DNA of 32,735 nucleotides. It comes from a bacterium (lineage in GTDB: Bacteria > Hydrothermota > UBA3073 > JACQXS01). This document shows positions 1 to 7,955 of this stretch, one piece after another. The stretch lies in assembly GCA_030592575.1 (NCBI GenBank), contig JAUVIV010000019.1, positions 1 to 32,735 of the forward strand, written 5' to 3'. Every line of letters starts with the position of its first letter. Positions within the stretch are counted from its first letter, which is position 1. Under the pieces are notes generated by a model. It was not told the DNA's origin, ran no database searches, and saw only the letters and a program-made list of their open reading frames with translations. The position numbers were made by a program, and so were the translations under genes.

Positions 1-2
1 AA

Positions 3-116
3 AAAGAAATCATAGAGATTGAAGATTGGCTTAATAATAGACCAAGGAAGTGCTTGAATTATCAAACACCATTGGAAGTCTTGGAAAAAGAAAGGAGCGT
101 TGCACTTGCTGGTTGA
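3..116 (+). pseudogene. IS30-family transposase, C-terminal end (runs off the left edge)
   Basis: The open frame from the left edge ends at TGA 114-116 and reads ...DWLNNRPRKCLNYQTPLEV... near its end. NNRPRKCLxYxTPxEV is the typical C-terminal end of the integrase-like domain of IS30-family transposases. Only about 37 codons are visible, so it cannot be told whether the full gene upstream is intact. In this family the right terminal inverted repeat overlaps the 3' end of the gene; the GTTGCACTTGCTGGTTGAATTC stretch at 99-120 has the look of such an end, but the partner repeat lies outside the window. The element would place a mobile-element border just upstream of cobO. Confidence 0.75.
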
Positions 117-282
117 ATTCAGTACTTGAATTAAGCGAAAGTAGATGCAATTTTAAATTATGCAGAGAAACAGTAGGAGTGAACCTGCGTGTTTGCCCAA
201 ATCAATCAGGACAGGTACATAGGTTTGTCTCTACAAAGAAATTGGTAAGGATCTATTGAGTTATTGTGTCAAAATATGGAGT

Positions 283-301
283 GCAACAACGATGTTGTTG
301 C
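283..301. repeat. perfect 8-bp inverted repeat with GAT loop
   Basis: GCAACAAC (283-290), GAT, GTTGTTGC (294-301) form a perfect hairpin. There is no following T-run, so a terminator is unlikely. It resembles other small palindromes in this window and is more likely a repeated intergenic element. Confidence 0.5.
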
Positions 302-315
302 GTACAAAATCATCT

Positions 316-332
316 CCTGAATCAAGTTCAGG
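316..332. repeat. short hairpin CCTGAA-TCAAG-TTCAGG
   Basis: A 6-bp stem with a 5-nt loop 49 bases upstream of the cobO start. It is either part of the cobO leader or the remains of a palindromic repeat. No T-run follows. Confidence 0.4.
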
Positions 333-380
333 GTTGTATTCCAAAAGTAAGGATGAAATTTATTTAACATCGGAGGGAAA

Positions 381-911
381 ATGCAATCTAATAAAATAGG
401 TACAGTTCAAGTCTATACAGGAGATGGTAAAGGCAAGACCACTGCGGCTTTGGGGCAGGCATTTCGGGCTTCCGGGCATGGCTTTAAGATAATAGTTATA
501 CAGTTTATGAAAGGGCAGATTAAATATGGGGAGATTGAGGCGGTGAAACATATTCCTGGATTTACCATAGAGCAATATGGACTGCCAACTTTTGTTGACA
601 AAGATAATCCTTCCAAAGAAGATGTAGAGCTTGCAAAAAAAGGTTTTGAACGTGCAAAAGAGGTTATATTAAGTAATGAGTATGATATGGTGGTTCTTGA
701 TGAGGCGAATGTTGCATTAGATTATTGTCTTATCAAATTAGATGATGTTATAGATTTGATAAAAAATAAACCACCGAACTTGGAACTAATTTTAACTGGC
801 AGATATGCACCTGATGAAATACTTGAGATTGCGGATCTTGTTACCAAAACTAATGAAATAAAACATCATTATCAAAAAGGAATTCAAGCAAGGGAAGGAA
901 TAGAGTATTAA
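381..911 (+). CDS. cobO: cob(I)yrinic acid a,c-diamide adenosyltransferase (CobO/BtuR type)
   Basis: Transfers the 5'-deoxyadenosyl group of ATP to the cobalt of corrinoids, giving the adenosyl form used by B12-dependent enzymes; cytoplasmic. The 176-residue product matches the usual CobA/CobO/BtuR length. It has the family P-loop GDGKGKTTAALG at about residues 15-26, a Walker-B-like VVLDEANVAL near 105-114, LILTGRYAP, and the typical end HHYQKGIQAREGIEY. The start is supported by GGAGG at 370-374. No other cobalamin genes are visible, so it may serve salvage of imported corrinoids. It converges with pncC, whose end is only about 20 bases away, and no clear terminator lies between them. Confidence 0.93.
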   Translation: MQSNKIGTVQVYTGDGKGKTTAALGQAFRASGHGFKIIVIQFMKGQIKYGEIEAVKHIPGFTIEQYGLPTFVDKDNPSKEDVELAKKGFERAKEVILSNEYDMVVLDEANVALDYCLIKLDDVIDLIKNKPPNLELILTGRYAPDEILEIADLVTKTNEIKHHYQKGIQAREGIEY

Positions 912-931
912 ATTCTATTACCCAATTTTTA

Positions 932-1423
932 TCAATATTTTTTCTGGAAATTTTTTCTCTCAATAATTTCCTTGATTAATTCAAAAGCTTTATTAGTAGC
1001 TTGTTCTCTTATTTCCTGACGAGTACCTTTAAATAAAAATTTATGGGCAGTTAAAGTTTCCTTGGTGCATAATCCTATGTAAACAAGTCCGACAGGTTTT
1101 TCCGAAGTTCCACCGGCAGGACCTGCAATTCCTGTTGTTGAAATTCCGATATTTGTACCGGTAAGTTCTTTTATACCTCTTGCCATCTCACGGGCTGTTT
1201 CGCAACTTACCGCACCGTAGGTAATTAAAGTTTGTGGGGATACATTAAGGAGTTTTTGCTTTAATAAATTTGAATAAGCAACAGCTCCACCAAGGAAATA
1301 TTCTGAACTTCCAGGAACATCAGTTATTAGCTTTTGAATAAGTCCACCGGTGCAGGATTCAGCAACTGAAATCGTAAGTCCCTTTTGTTTAAAAAACTTT
1401 CCAATTTCTTCTTCAAGGTTCAT
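932..1423 (-). CDS. pncC: nicotinamide-nucleotide amidohydrolase, PncC/CinA C-terminal type
   Basis: Deamidates NMN to nicotinate mononucleotide in the pyridine nucleotide cycle. The 163-residue protein is the stand-alone CinA-C form without the N-terminal MocF-like domain. Visible family motifs are SVAESCTGGLIQ near residues 19-30, SSEYFLGGAVAYSN near 39-52 and the glycine-rich GISTTGIAGPAGGTSEKPVG near 92-111, which carries the conserved TGIAGP segment. It is the last gene of the minus-strand group purL - nuclease - pncC, 26 bases after the nuclease gene, so it is probably co-transcribed. Length and motifs look complete. Confidence 0.93.
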   Translation of the reverse strand: MNLEEEIGKFFKQKGLTISVAESCTGGLIQKLITDVPGSSEYFLGGAVAYSNLLKQKLLNVSPQTLITYGAVSCETAREMARGIKELTGTNIGISTTGIAGPAGGTSEKPVGLVYIGLCTKETLTAHKFLFKGTRQEIREQATNKAFELIKEIIERKNFQKKY

Positions 1424-1449
1424 AATTTTAAATATTTTGCAATAGTTGG

Positions 1450-2331
1450 CTACTTACAAAACTCTCTAAAATTACAATAATTGCAAATGTTCTGATTGTT
1501 TGTTTTAGTGAATTCTTCTTTATCTTTTGGAATATTTTCTTCTATGTTGTGGCAAAACAAGTACATTTCTTCTGTTTCTTTCTTGATTTGGAGCGAAAAT
1601 TCTTGAACATCAAATTCATTAACAATAATTTCTATTTCTGAATACGTTGGTTGTAAATAAGCAATTATGGAAACGATGTCAGTTAGGTCCTTTGAAAAAT
1701 GAAAAGAAGCCCAGGTTGAATATCCTATTAATTGCTTTCTATGTTTCTCTTCGTGAGGCTTTCCTGTCTTCCAATCAAGAATAAACAATTTATTATCTAC
1801 GGGAAAAAGAAAGTCAACTTTGCAATATGCTTTCATTTTATCAATTCGAGTTTCTCCATATCCATCAGGTTCAATCAACCAATTTTCTTTATTTGATACA
1901 GTTTCTTTTGTTACCCAAATGAATCGTTCACTATTCAGAAAGTTGTTTAAACAATTTTTCACTTTGTCAAAGACTTCATCAATGTTGATTTTGGGGATTT
2001 CATTGTAATATACTTCTGCAAAGACCTTTGTATTGCAAAGGTTGATGGTTTTTCTATGAACATAATCAAGGAAGCGTTTACGGTCTATCTCATCTTCTGA
2101 TTTCAGCAAACGCTTTAAAAAAACTTCAATGGTCTTGTGAACAATGTTCCCTATTTCAAGTGGAATAGAGGTCATTTTTTTCAGTTCATCAATTTTTTGC
2201 CTTGGCAAACTACTGTCGTATTTTGCATAATAAGTATAGTAATACTTTCTTTTACAAGATTGAAACGTATCGTATCTGCTTATTGACCAACCTAATATAG
2301 AAGTGAAGTCAAATTTTCTTATTTCTTTCAT
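1450..2331 (-). CDS. PD-(D/E)XK nuclease-family protein, RecB/Cas4-like, probable Fe-S cluster
   Basis: A 293-residue stand-alone nuclease domain of the RecB/AddB/Cas4 superfamily. The motifs run in order: H65 in GNIVHKTIEVFL, D173 in the CKVDFLF strand, D186 and K188 in FILDWKTGK, and Q200/Y204 in KQLIGYSTWA. Together these form the complete active site. One cysteine near the N-terminus (C26, SCKRKYYY) and three at the C-terminus (C283, C286, C292) match the four-cysteine iron-sulfur 'staple' of AddB and Cas4. No helicase, AddA/AddB partner or CRISPR array is nearby; the neighbours are purL (42 bases upstream) and pncC (26 bases downstream). Its substrate is unknown; DNA end processing or repair is inferred from the family. 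Confidence 0.82.
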   Translation of the reverse strand: MKEIRKFDFTSILGWSISRYDTFQSCKRKYYYTYYAKYDSSLPRQKIDELKKMTSIPLEIGNIVHKTIEVFLKRLLKSEDEIDRKRFLDYVHRKTINLCNTKVFAEVYYNEIPKINIDEVFDKVKNCLNNFLNSERFIWVTKETVSNKENWLIEPDGYGETRIDKMKAYCKVDFLFPVDNKLFILDWKTGKPHEEKHRKQLIGYSTWASFHFSKDLTDIVSIIAYLQPTYSEIEIIVNEFDVQEFSLQIKKETEEMYLFCHNIEENIPKDKEEFTKTNNQNICNYCNFREFCK

Positions 2332-2373
2332 GCTTCTTGATCTTTTTAAGTTTGCAATAGAAGATTATTATGT

Positions 2374-5300
2374 TTAACGAATATATTCTACGGCGTTCTT
2401 GAATATCATTAGTCCTAATGGTTCTACTTCATTGCGCGTCCAATGAGGATGTTGGGTTTTGGAGACGAATCTTTCCGGATGTGGCATAAGTCCAAATATT
2501 CTGCCACTTGGATCGCATATTCCTGCAATTCCTGACATTGAACCATTTGGATTGTACCCCTTGTATCGAAGAACTATTTGATTGTTTTTCTCAAGTTCTG
2601 AAATTATGGATTCGGAAGCTACAAATCTGCCTTCTGCATGAGCAATTGGGAGTTCTAATTCTTTAAGTCCTTGAGTAAATATGCATTTGGTATTAGGAAC
2701 TTCTAATTGTATCCACTCACATTGAAATACACCTGAAGTATTATCCGTAAGTGTTACTAATTGTTTTCCTGTTTTATCTCCGGGAAGTAATCCAAGTTTA
2801 ACAAGAATTTGAAATCCATTACAAATTCCAAGTATCAGTTTTTTTGAATCAATGAATTTCTCAAGTTCTTCTCCCAATCCGAATTTTAGCTTATTTGCGA
2901 GAATTTTACCGGCAGAAATATCATCTCCATAAGTAAATCCACCCGGTAAAACAAGAATATCATAATCTTGTAGAAGCGAATGGTTATTTGCTATTACAAG
3001 CTGATTTATATGTATTGAATCTACTTTTGCTCCTACGAGTTCAAAAGCAAACTTACTTTCCATATCACAATTAGTTCCTGCTGCTCTCAGTATCAAAACA
3101 CGAGGTGCAAGTTTTGAGTTGTGAGTTGCGGGTTGCGGGTTAGGAGTTTGGTATTTGTTGTTGATTATTGATTGTTTCTCGTTGTTTCTTGCTTGTTGAT
3201 TGTAAGGCAATGGAGATTGCCATGCTTTCTTAAGTTCGGAAGTTTCTGCTTTAACAATTTGCTTTCCGTTTAGCCCAAATACTAACAATTCCGAAGATTT
3301 TGTGGTTATTCCGATTTTACTAAAATCACATCCATCCATTATTTTTTCAAATTCGGGTTCATTTTCTTTTGTTACTTCAATTACGAATCTTGTATTGGAC
3401 TCAGAGAAGATAATTGTATCGTCTTGAGCAATAGATTTGTCGCATTTTACTTTATCAAGATGGATTTGCATTCCAAAATTTCCTGAAAAACACATCTCAG
3501 CACAGGTAACTCCGATACCACCTTCGGAGCAATCATGACAAGCACGAACGAGCCCAGCCTGCATTGCTTTATGAAGTTTTTTCAGCATCTCAAGTGGAGT
3601 TCTAATCTCAGGAACTTTATTGCTATTTCTTCCTTGTATTTCATAATAATGTGAGCCACCAAGTTCATCAAATGTGAGACCGAGTAAATATACCGAATTG
3701 TCAGGAGCTTTCAAATCCATTGATATTGCTTTATTTACATCTTCTATTATTCCAATCGCAGAGATTAACAGTGTTGATGGAATTGATATGGTTTTGTTTC
3801 CTATTCTGTATTCATTATTTAATGAGTCTTTGCCAGATATAAATGGTGCTTTGTAGGTTTTGGATGCAAGATAACATCCTTCTACGGCTCGGACGAGTTG
3901 CCCTAATATCTCCGTTTTATTAGGATTCCCCCATGAGAAATTATCTAAAAGTGCTATTTGCTCCGGATCAGCTCCAACCGCTACAATATTTCTTATTGCT
4001 TCATCAACTGCTCCAGCTGCCATCCAATACGGGTCAATTTCCCCATATTTTGGATTGATTCCACAACCTACAACAATTCCACGATTTGAGTCAAGTATAG
4101 GTTTTGTAACTGCAGCATCTCCTTGAAGTGGCTTGATTACAGAACCTCCTTGAACTTCGTGGTCATATTGGCGGACTACCCATTCTTTACTACAAACATT
4201 TAAACTTGAGAGAATTTTTAATAGATAAGTTGTGAGTTGTGAGTCGTTAGTTGTGAGTTGCGAGTTGTTGGATTCCTTGAATTCCGATGGTTCCCATTTA
4301 GCTATTTTTACGGATAAGGGAAACCCATTATGTAGAAACTCCATATCCAGATTTCCAACAGTAATGCCGTTATACCTGAGTAAGAGTTTCTTTTCAGTGG
4401 TTACTTTGCCAATAACGCTTGCGTCAACATTCTCATCAGCACATAGTTTAAGCAGTTTTTCTATGTTTTCGGGAGGAGCGAAAACTATCATACGTTCCTG
4501 AGCTTCGGATATCCATACTTCCCGATAAGATAATCCTTCATATTTAAGTGATATATTGTCTAAATCAACTTCTGCTCCATAAGGTTGCGGTAATTCTCCT
4601 ACAGCTGATGAAAGTCCACCACCACCACAATCTGTAATAGCACGATATAATCCTTCATCTCTCAACTTAAGAAGTACATCTGTAAGTTTTTTTTCAGTGA
4701 TTGGATTTCCAATTTGAACTGCTTGTGATGACGCAGTTTCCGAGCTTTCGGTTAATTCTCTCGATGCAAAAGTTACTCCGTGAATTCCATCTCTACCGGT
4801 TCTTCCACCAAGAAGAACGATTAAGTCTTCAGGTACGACTTCTTTCTCGCACTTATTACAAGGCATTAAGCCAACGGTTCCACAGTAAACCACCGGATTC
4901 CCGACATATCTCTCGTCAAATATTACTGCTCCATTTGTAGTTGGAATACCCATTTTATTTCCATAATCTCTTACTCCAGCCACAACTCCTTTCATAACTC
5001 GTTTTGGATGAAGTGTGCCTTTCGGAAGCTTATCTGTAGGATAGTTTGGTGGTCCGAAACAAAATACATCGGTATTTAAAATAGGTTTTGCTCCAAGCCC
5101 TGTCCCTAAAATATCTCTTATTACTCCACCAATTCCAGTTCCGGCACCTCCGTATGGTCCAATAGCTGACGGATGATTATGTGTTTCTACTTTAAAACAA
5201 ATGTTGTAATCGGAATTAAATTTTACTATGCCTGCGTTATCCTTAAAAACAGAGACACAGAAATCTCGTGAGAGTTCCTTAGTAGCTCTCATAAGTGTAG

Positions 5301-6096
5301 TGAAAAGTGGCTCTATAATTTTTCCATTGAACTCAATTTCCGATTTGAATGTCTTATGAACGCAATGTTCCGACCATGTTTGTGCAATTGTCTCAAGCTC
5401 TATATCTGTAGGGTTTTTCCCAAGCTTTTTGAAATGTGATTGGATTTTTTTAAGTTCCGTTAAGTTAAGAGATAATCCTTGTCGTGTACTCATTTCCAAA
5501 AGTTCATTATCGGAAACATCAAGAATATTTATATAAATTGGTTTATCAAAAGTAGATACTTTTGACTTTGAACCCTGAACCCTGAACTCTGAACTCTGAA
5601 TACGATGCTGGATTATTGGATTAAGTAACAGTTTATTACAAATGAATTCTAATTTTTCTTGAGTCAACGAGCCCCAAATTAAATATTTTCTCGCTGTCTT
5701 TACTTTTTGTACACATTTAATTCCCAAATCCTGTATTCCTTTAAATGTACTTGCACTTACCGGGTCTGTTACTCCTGGATTATAAGCAATCTCAACTTCC
5801 TGACAATCGGGGACTGGGGATTGGGGATTAGTAGAGGCACGATGCATCGTGTCCTTACTTTCTATTATTTTATATGTTTCCCAAACTTTGTCTGATAGGA
5901 GTTCTTCGGCAATTCTTTGAACTTCTTTCTCCGTAGGAGTTTGTGATATGCTCTTGCATACACCTTCTGAATCTCCAAAAAGGTAATAAACCTGAATTAC
6001 CTCACAACGTTCAACTTTGACTCCGAGGTCAAGAATATCCTTTGTGAGATTATCCCCTTCTATATTGTCTCGTTTTTTTATTTCAATTTTCCACAT
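2374..6096 (-). CDS. purL: phosphoribosylformylglycinamidine synthase, fused PurL-PurQ, with repeat-derived insertions
   Basis: Catalyses the fourth step of purine synthesis, FGAR + ATP + glutamine to FGAM. The 1240-residue protein has a PurS-like N-terminal region in two halves (about 1-80 and 97-160), a double PurM-like synthetase core (about 200-970; the substrate-binding VETHNHPSAIGPYGGAGTG segment is visible), and a glutamine amidotransferase (PurQ) domain from about residue 998. That domain keeps catalytic Cys1092 in LGICNGFQ and His in GLMPHPERF. It is therefore the large single-chain form found in enterobacteria and eukaryotes. The start is supported by GAGG 7 bases upstream. Four low-complexity linkers (about residues 80-96, 166-180, 610-623 and 964-995) are encoded by heptanucleotide repeats or palindromes; all keep the frame. 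Confidence 0.95.
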   Translation of the reverse strand: MWKIEIKKRDNIEGDNLTKDILDLGVKVERCEVIQVYYLFGDSEGVCKSISQTPTEKEVQRIAEELLSDKVWETYKIIESKDTMHRASTNPQSPVPDCQEVEIAYNPGVTDPVSASTFKGIQDLGIKCVQKVKTARKYLIWGSLTQEKLEFICNKLLLNPIIQHRIQSSEFRVQGSKSKVSTFDKPIYINILDVSDNELLEMSTRQGLSLNLTELKKIQSHFKKLGKNPTDIELETIAQTWSEHCVHKTFKSEIEFNGKIIEPLFTTLMRATKELSRDFCVSVFKDNAGIVKFNSDYNICFKVETHNHPSAIGPYGGAGTGIGGVIRDILGTGLGAKPILNTDVFCFGPPNYPTDKLPKGTLHPKRVMKGVVAGVRDYGNKMGIPTTNGAVIFDERYVGNPVVYCGTVGLMPCNKCEKEVVPEDLIVLLGGRTGRDGIHGVTFASRELTESSETASSQAVQIGNPITEKKLTDVLLKLRDEGLYRAITDCGGGGLSSAVGELPQPYGAEVDLDNISLKYEGLSYREVWISEAQERMIVFAPPENIEKLLKLCADENVDASVIGKVTTEKKLLLRYNGITVGNLDMEFLHNGFPLSVKIAKWEPSEFKESNNSQLTTNDSQLTTYLLKILSSLNVCSKEWVVRQYDHEVQGGSVIKPLQGDAAVTKPILDSNRGIVVGCGINPKYGEIDPYWMAAGAVDEAIRNIVAVGADPEQIALLDNFSWGNPNKTEILGQLVRAVEGCYLASKTYKAPFISGKDSLNNEYRIGNKTISIPSTLLISAIGIIEDVNKAISMDLKAPDNSVYLLGLTFDELGGSHYYEIQGRNSNKVPEIRTPLEMLKKLHKAMQAGLVRACHDCSEGGIGVTCAEMCFSGNFGMQIHLDKVKCDKSIAQDDTIIFSESNTRFVIEVTKENEPEFEKIMDGCDFSKIGITTKSSELLVFGLNGKQIVKAETSELKKAWQSPLPYNQQARNNEKQSIINNKYQTPNPQPATHNSKLAPRVLILRAAGTNCDMESKFAFELVGAKVDSIHINQLVIANNHSLLQDYDILVLPGGFTYGDDISAGKILANKLKFGLGEELEKFIDSKKLILGICNGFQILVKLGLLPGDKTGKQLVTLTDNTSGVFQCEWIQLEVPNTKCIFTQGLKELELPIAHAEGRFVASESIISELEKNNQIVLRYKGYNPNGSMSGIAGICDPSGRIFGLMPHPERFVSKTQHPHWTRNEVEPLGLMIFKNAVEYIR
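3111..3205. repeat. two adjacent blocks of 7-nt tandem repeats inside purL
   Basis: Block 1 (3111-3152) is six heptads: GTTTTGA, GTTGTGA, GTTGCGG, GTTGCGG, GTTAGGA, GTTTGGT. Block 2 (3157-3205) is seven heptads of the type (A/C)TTRTTG: GTTGTTG, ATTATTG, ATTGTTT, CTCGTTG, TTTCTTG, CTTGTTG, ATTGTAA. On the purL strand they encode the hydrophilic linker between the synthetase core and the glutaminase domain. Confidence 0.75.
4228..4269. repeat. six 7-nt tandem repeats inside purL (42 nt)
   Basis: AGTTGTG x2, AGTCGTT, AGTTGTG, AGTTGCG, AGTTGTT lie in perfect phase. On the coding strand they give the NSQLTTNDSQLTT linker near residues 610-623. 42 nt equals two 21-nt units, so the reading frame is kept. 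Confidence 0.85.
5558..5599. repeat. six 7-nt tandem repeats inside purL (42 nt)
   Basis: ACTTTTG, ACTTTGA, ACCCTGA x2, ACTCTGA x2 lie in phase. On the purL strand they encode the SSEFRVQGSKSKVS linker near residues 166-180, at the boundary between the PurS-like region and the linker domain. Confidence 0.85.
5809..5858. repeat. heptad repeats joined to a 28-bp palindrome inside purL
   Basis: Three heptads GGGGACT, GGGGATT, GGGGATT (5809-5829) are followed by an imperfect palindrome at 5831-5858 with a perfect 14-bp core CACGATGCATCGTG (5838-5851). The product segment is the TMHRASTNPQSPVPDCQ linker between the two PurS-like halves. The GGGGATT heptads look like the short tandem repeats described from filamentous cyanobacteria, which I regard as a resemblance only. 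Confidence 0.75.
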
Positions 6097-6475
6097 TATA
6101 AAACCTCAAAAATCAATTGGCGAATAAACAAAAATGCAAAATTATCTTAGGTTGATATTTCTCTCTGCACAAGTACACTACTAAAATCAGGAAGTCAATC
6201 TTTTTTGTAATTTAAGCAAGATGAGTTTCTTTGTTTCTCTGTAAACTTCTTTCGCTCTGTCTCTTGCAAAGAACTTCATAAAATAAATTCCAGCTGAAAA
6301 TTCCAGAATAAACTTTGAAAAAAAATTATGCAAAAATACTTGACGAATACTTCATAATCTTCTAAGCTATAAAAAGTTATTTATAGAAAAAACTGTAAAT
6401 GTAGAATATAAACAATTGTTTATATTCTACCAATTTGGTGGTGTAAGAATTTAGAATTAGAAGTAAAATAACCTA
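6097..6475. other. divergent intergenic region between purL and the GHKL/R-M island
   Basis: About 380 bases without a gene. It should hold promoters for both directions. TTGACG at 6340-6345 and TATAAA at 6368-6373 are promoter-like but 22 bases apart, so no firm promoter is called. The outstanding element is the perfect palindrome at 6401-6430. No RNA gene was recognised. Confidence 0.5.
6401..6430. promoter_or_regulatory. 30-bp perfect palindrome upstream of the defence-like operon
   Basis: The left arm GTAGAATATAAACAA (6401-6415) is the exact reverse complement of the right arm (6416-6430), with no spacer. It ends 45 bases before the ATG at 6476. A palindrome of this length at this position suggests an operator for a dimeric regulator or a transcript hairpin; it lacks a T-run for termination. 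That it is an operator is inference. Confidence 0.5.
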
Positions 6476-7543
6476 ATGGCAAAAATACCTTTTACAGTTT
6501 CAGCAAGAACAGCTAAACTCATTGGACAAGAGAATTTTGCTAATGCTGAAGGTGCAATGGTTGAACTTGTAAAAAATACATATGATGCCGATGCAAGAAA
6601 CTGTATTGTGATTTTTGAAAATCATGATGACTATTCAGAATCCCCTTCAATATATATTATTGACAATGGAGAAGGGATGACCGACAAAGTTATAAAAAAT
6701 TATTGGATGACTATTGGAACGGATGATAAACTTCAAAATCATCTATCAGATAAAGGACGAGTAAAAACAGGTTCAAAGGGTATAGGACGATTTGCCTTAA
6801 ATCGTTTAGGATTTATCACAGAGATGTTTACAGTTTCACAAAAAACGGACAAAGGATATAAATGGAGTGTTGATTGGAAAGATTTTGATAAGATTAGTGC
6901 AACAATAACAGATATTAAAGCTGAATTAATAGAAGAACCTGATTTAAACCTTGTAAATAAAATTCAAAATCAATTTCCTAATATTAGAGGTATTGAAGAA
7001 TTACTTTTAAAACAACCATTCAATACAGGAACAATCATTAAAATTTCCAACCTTAATGATAGATGGGATGAAGATGCTATTAAAAATCTATTTGATAATC
7101 TTGAAATATTAATTCCACCTCAAGAACAACCAGAATTTGATATTCATTTATTCTCAACATCTAATCCTGATGATTATGGACAAGTTAATAGTGCCTATTA
7201 CGATGATTATGACTATAAACTTGAAGCAAAATATTTAGGAGACTCAAATCGTACTTTATCAATTAATATCATCAGAAATGAGCTTGATATAGATATTATT
7301 GAAAACCGATACAAAGAAATTTTTGATTTTAAGACGATGAAGGAACACCCCTATAGGTTAGAAGATATAAAATCTAAAGATTTAAATATAACCACTTCCT
7401 TAAATTCTATTAAGGGCTTTTCTTCTTATGTGGACAATTCACTTGTAGATAGTATTGGAAAATTTGATTTTACGTTTTATTATATCAAAAATACAATTTC
7501 AGATGACAAAAGTGAAGGTGATGTAAAAAAAGTATCCATATAA
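6476..7543 (+). CDS. N-terminal fragment: HSP90/MutL-like GHKL ATPase domain
   Basis: This 355-residue open frame starts MAKIPFTVSARTAKLIG and carries the three Bergerat-fold motifs: the N-box E30-L-V-K-N34-T-Y-D37-A, D63-NGEGM, and the ATP-lid GSKGIGRFA (99-107). It resembles the HATPase_c_3 type of MutL-like ATPases rather than a classical histidine kinase. The frame leaves the homologous path at the A7 run (7525-7531) and stops eight codons later at 7541-7543. Removing one A continues directly into the next fragment, so I treat it as part of the interrupted gene. Expressed alone, it would be a free ATPase domain without the kinase half. Confidence 0.7.
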   Translation: MAKIPFTVSARTAKLIGQENFANAEGAMVELVKNTYDADARNCIVIFENHDDYSESPSIYIIDNGEGMTDKVIKNYWMTIGTDDKLQNHLSDKGRVKTGSKGIGRFALNRLGFITEMFTVSQKTDKGYKWSVDWKDFDKISATITDIKAELIEEPDLNLVNKIQNQFPNIRGIEELLLKQPFNTGTIIKISNLNDRWDEDAIKNLFDNLEILIPPQEQPEFDIHLFSTSNPDDYGQVNSAYYDDYDYKLEAKYLGDSNRTLSINIIRNELDIDIIENRYKEIFDFKTMKEHPYRLEDIKSKDLNITTSLNSIKGFSSYVDNSLVDSIGKFDFTFYYIKNTISDDKSEGDVKKVSI

Positions 7544-7955
7544 ACCATTTGTAAGTGCAAATAGAAAAGCTTGGTTGAAAAAATTCGGAGGAGTTAAAAT
7601 TTTTAGAGATGACTTCAGGGTACGTCCTTATGGAGAGAGTGGGGAAGATTGGCTAAAATTAGGACAGCGCCAAGCACAGAGTCCCGGCGGTGCTGGACAA
7701 AAACTTGGAGGTTTTAGGATAAGACCTAATCAAATTGCAGGAACAGTCAATATTTCTCGTATTACGAATGTTAGTTTTCAAGATAAATCTGGACGAGAAG
7801 GAATACAAGAAAATGAGGTATTTGAATTATTTAAAAATGTTTTGTTTGAAATAATCGGCTTTTTTGAAAAAGATAGGAATGTAATAATGTATCATTTATC
7901 TGAATTAGCAAAAAAAAGAGATCAAGCTGAAGAAGATAAAAGAAAAGCAAAATAA
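7533..7955 (+). pseudogene. middle fragment of the interrupted GHKL/kinase gene
   Basis: This is the frame entered after correcting the A7 run. It begins about YPYKPFVSANRKAW and includes FGGVKIFRDDFRVRPYG and the Gly-rich segment SPGGAGQKLGGFRI, and ends at TAA 7953-7955 in a Lys/Glu-rich stretch. There is no convincing start codon with a ribosome binding site. Beyond the TAA the same frame continues, without further stops, with a highly charged, probably coiled-coil sequence to the kinase half. The stop is therefore a single in-frame nonsense codon. Confidence 0.55.

Larger units (their letters stand above)
117..380. other. intergenic stretch between the transposase tail and cobO
   Basis: No convincing gene. 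It holds two short hairpins (283-301 and 316-332, listed separately) and, at 370-374, the GGAGG ribosome binding site of cobO. Nothing else recognisable was seen. Confidence 0.5.

Noticed and set aside
50-259. 69-codon plus-strand frame overlapping the transposase tail
   Set aside because: It starts inside the IS30-type C-terminal coding sequence in another frame and has no domain or ribosome binding site.
3111-4269. CRISPR array or other array inside purL
   Set aside because: The repeats are 7-nt tandem units with no unique spacers and are translated as part of PurL.
7525-7531. Programmed -1 frameshift at A AAA AAG
   Set aside because: The heptamer looks like a dnaX-type slippery site, but the downstream frame needs a +1 (or -2) shift, so a classical -1 event would not restore the protein.
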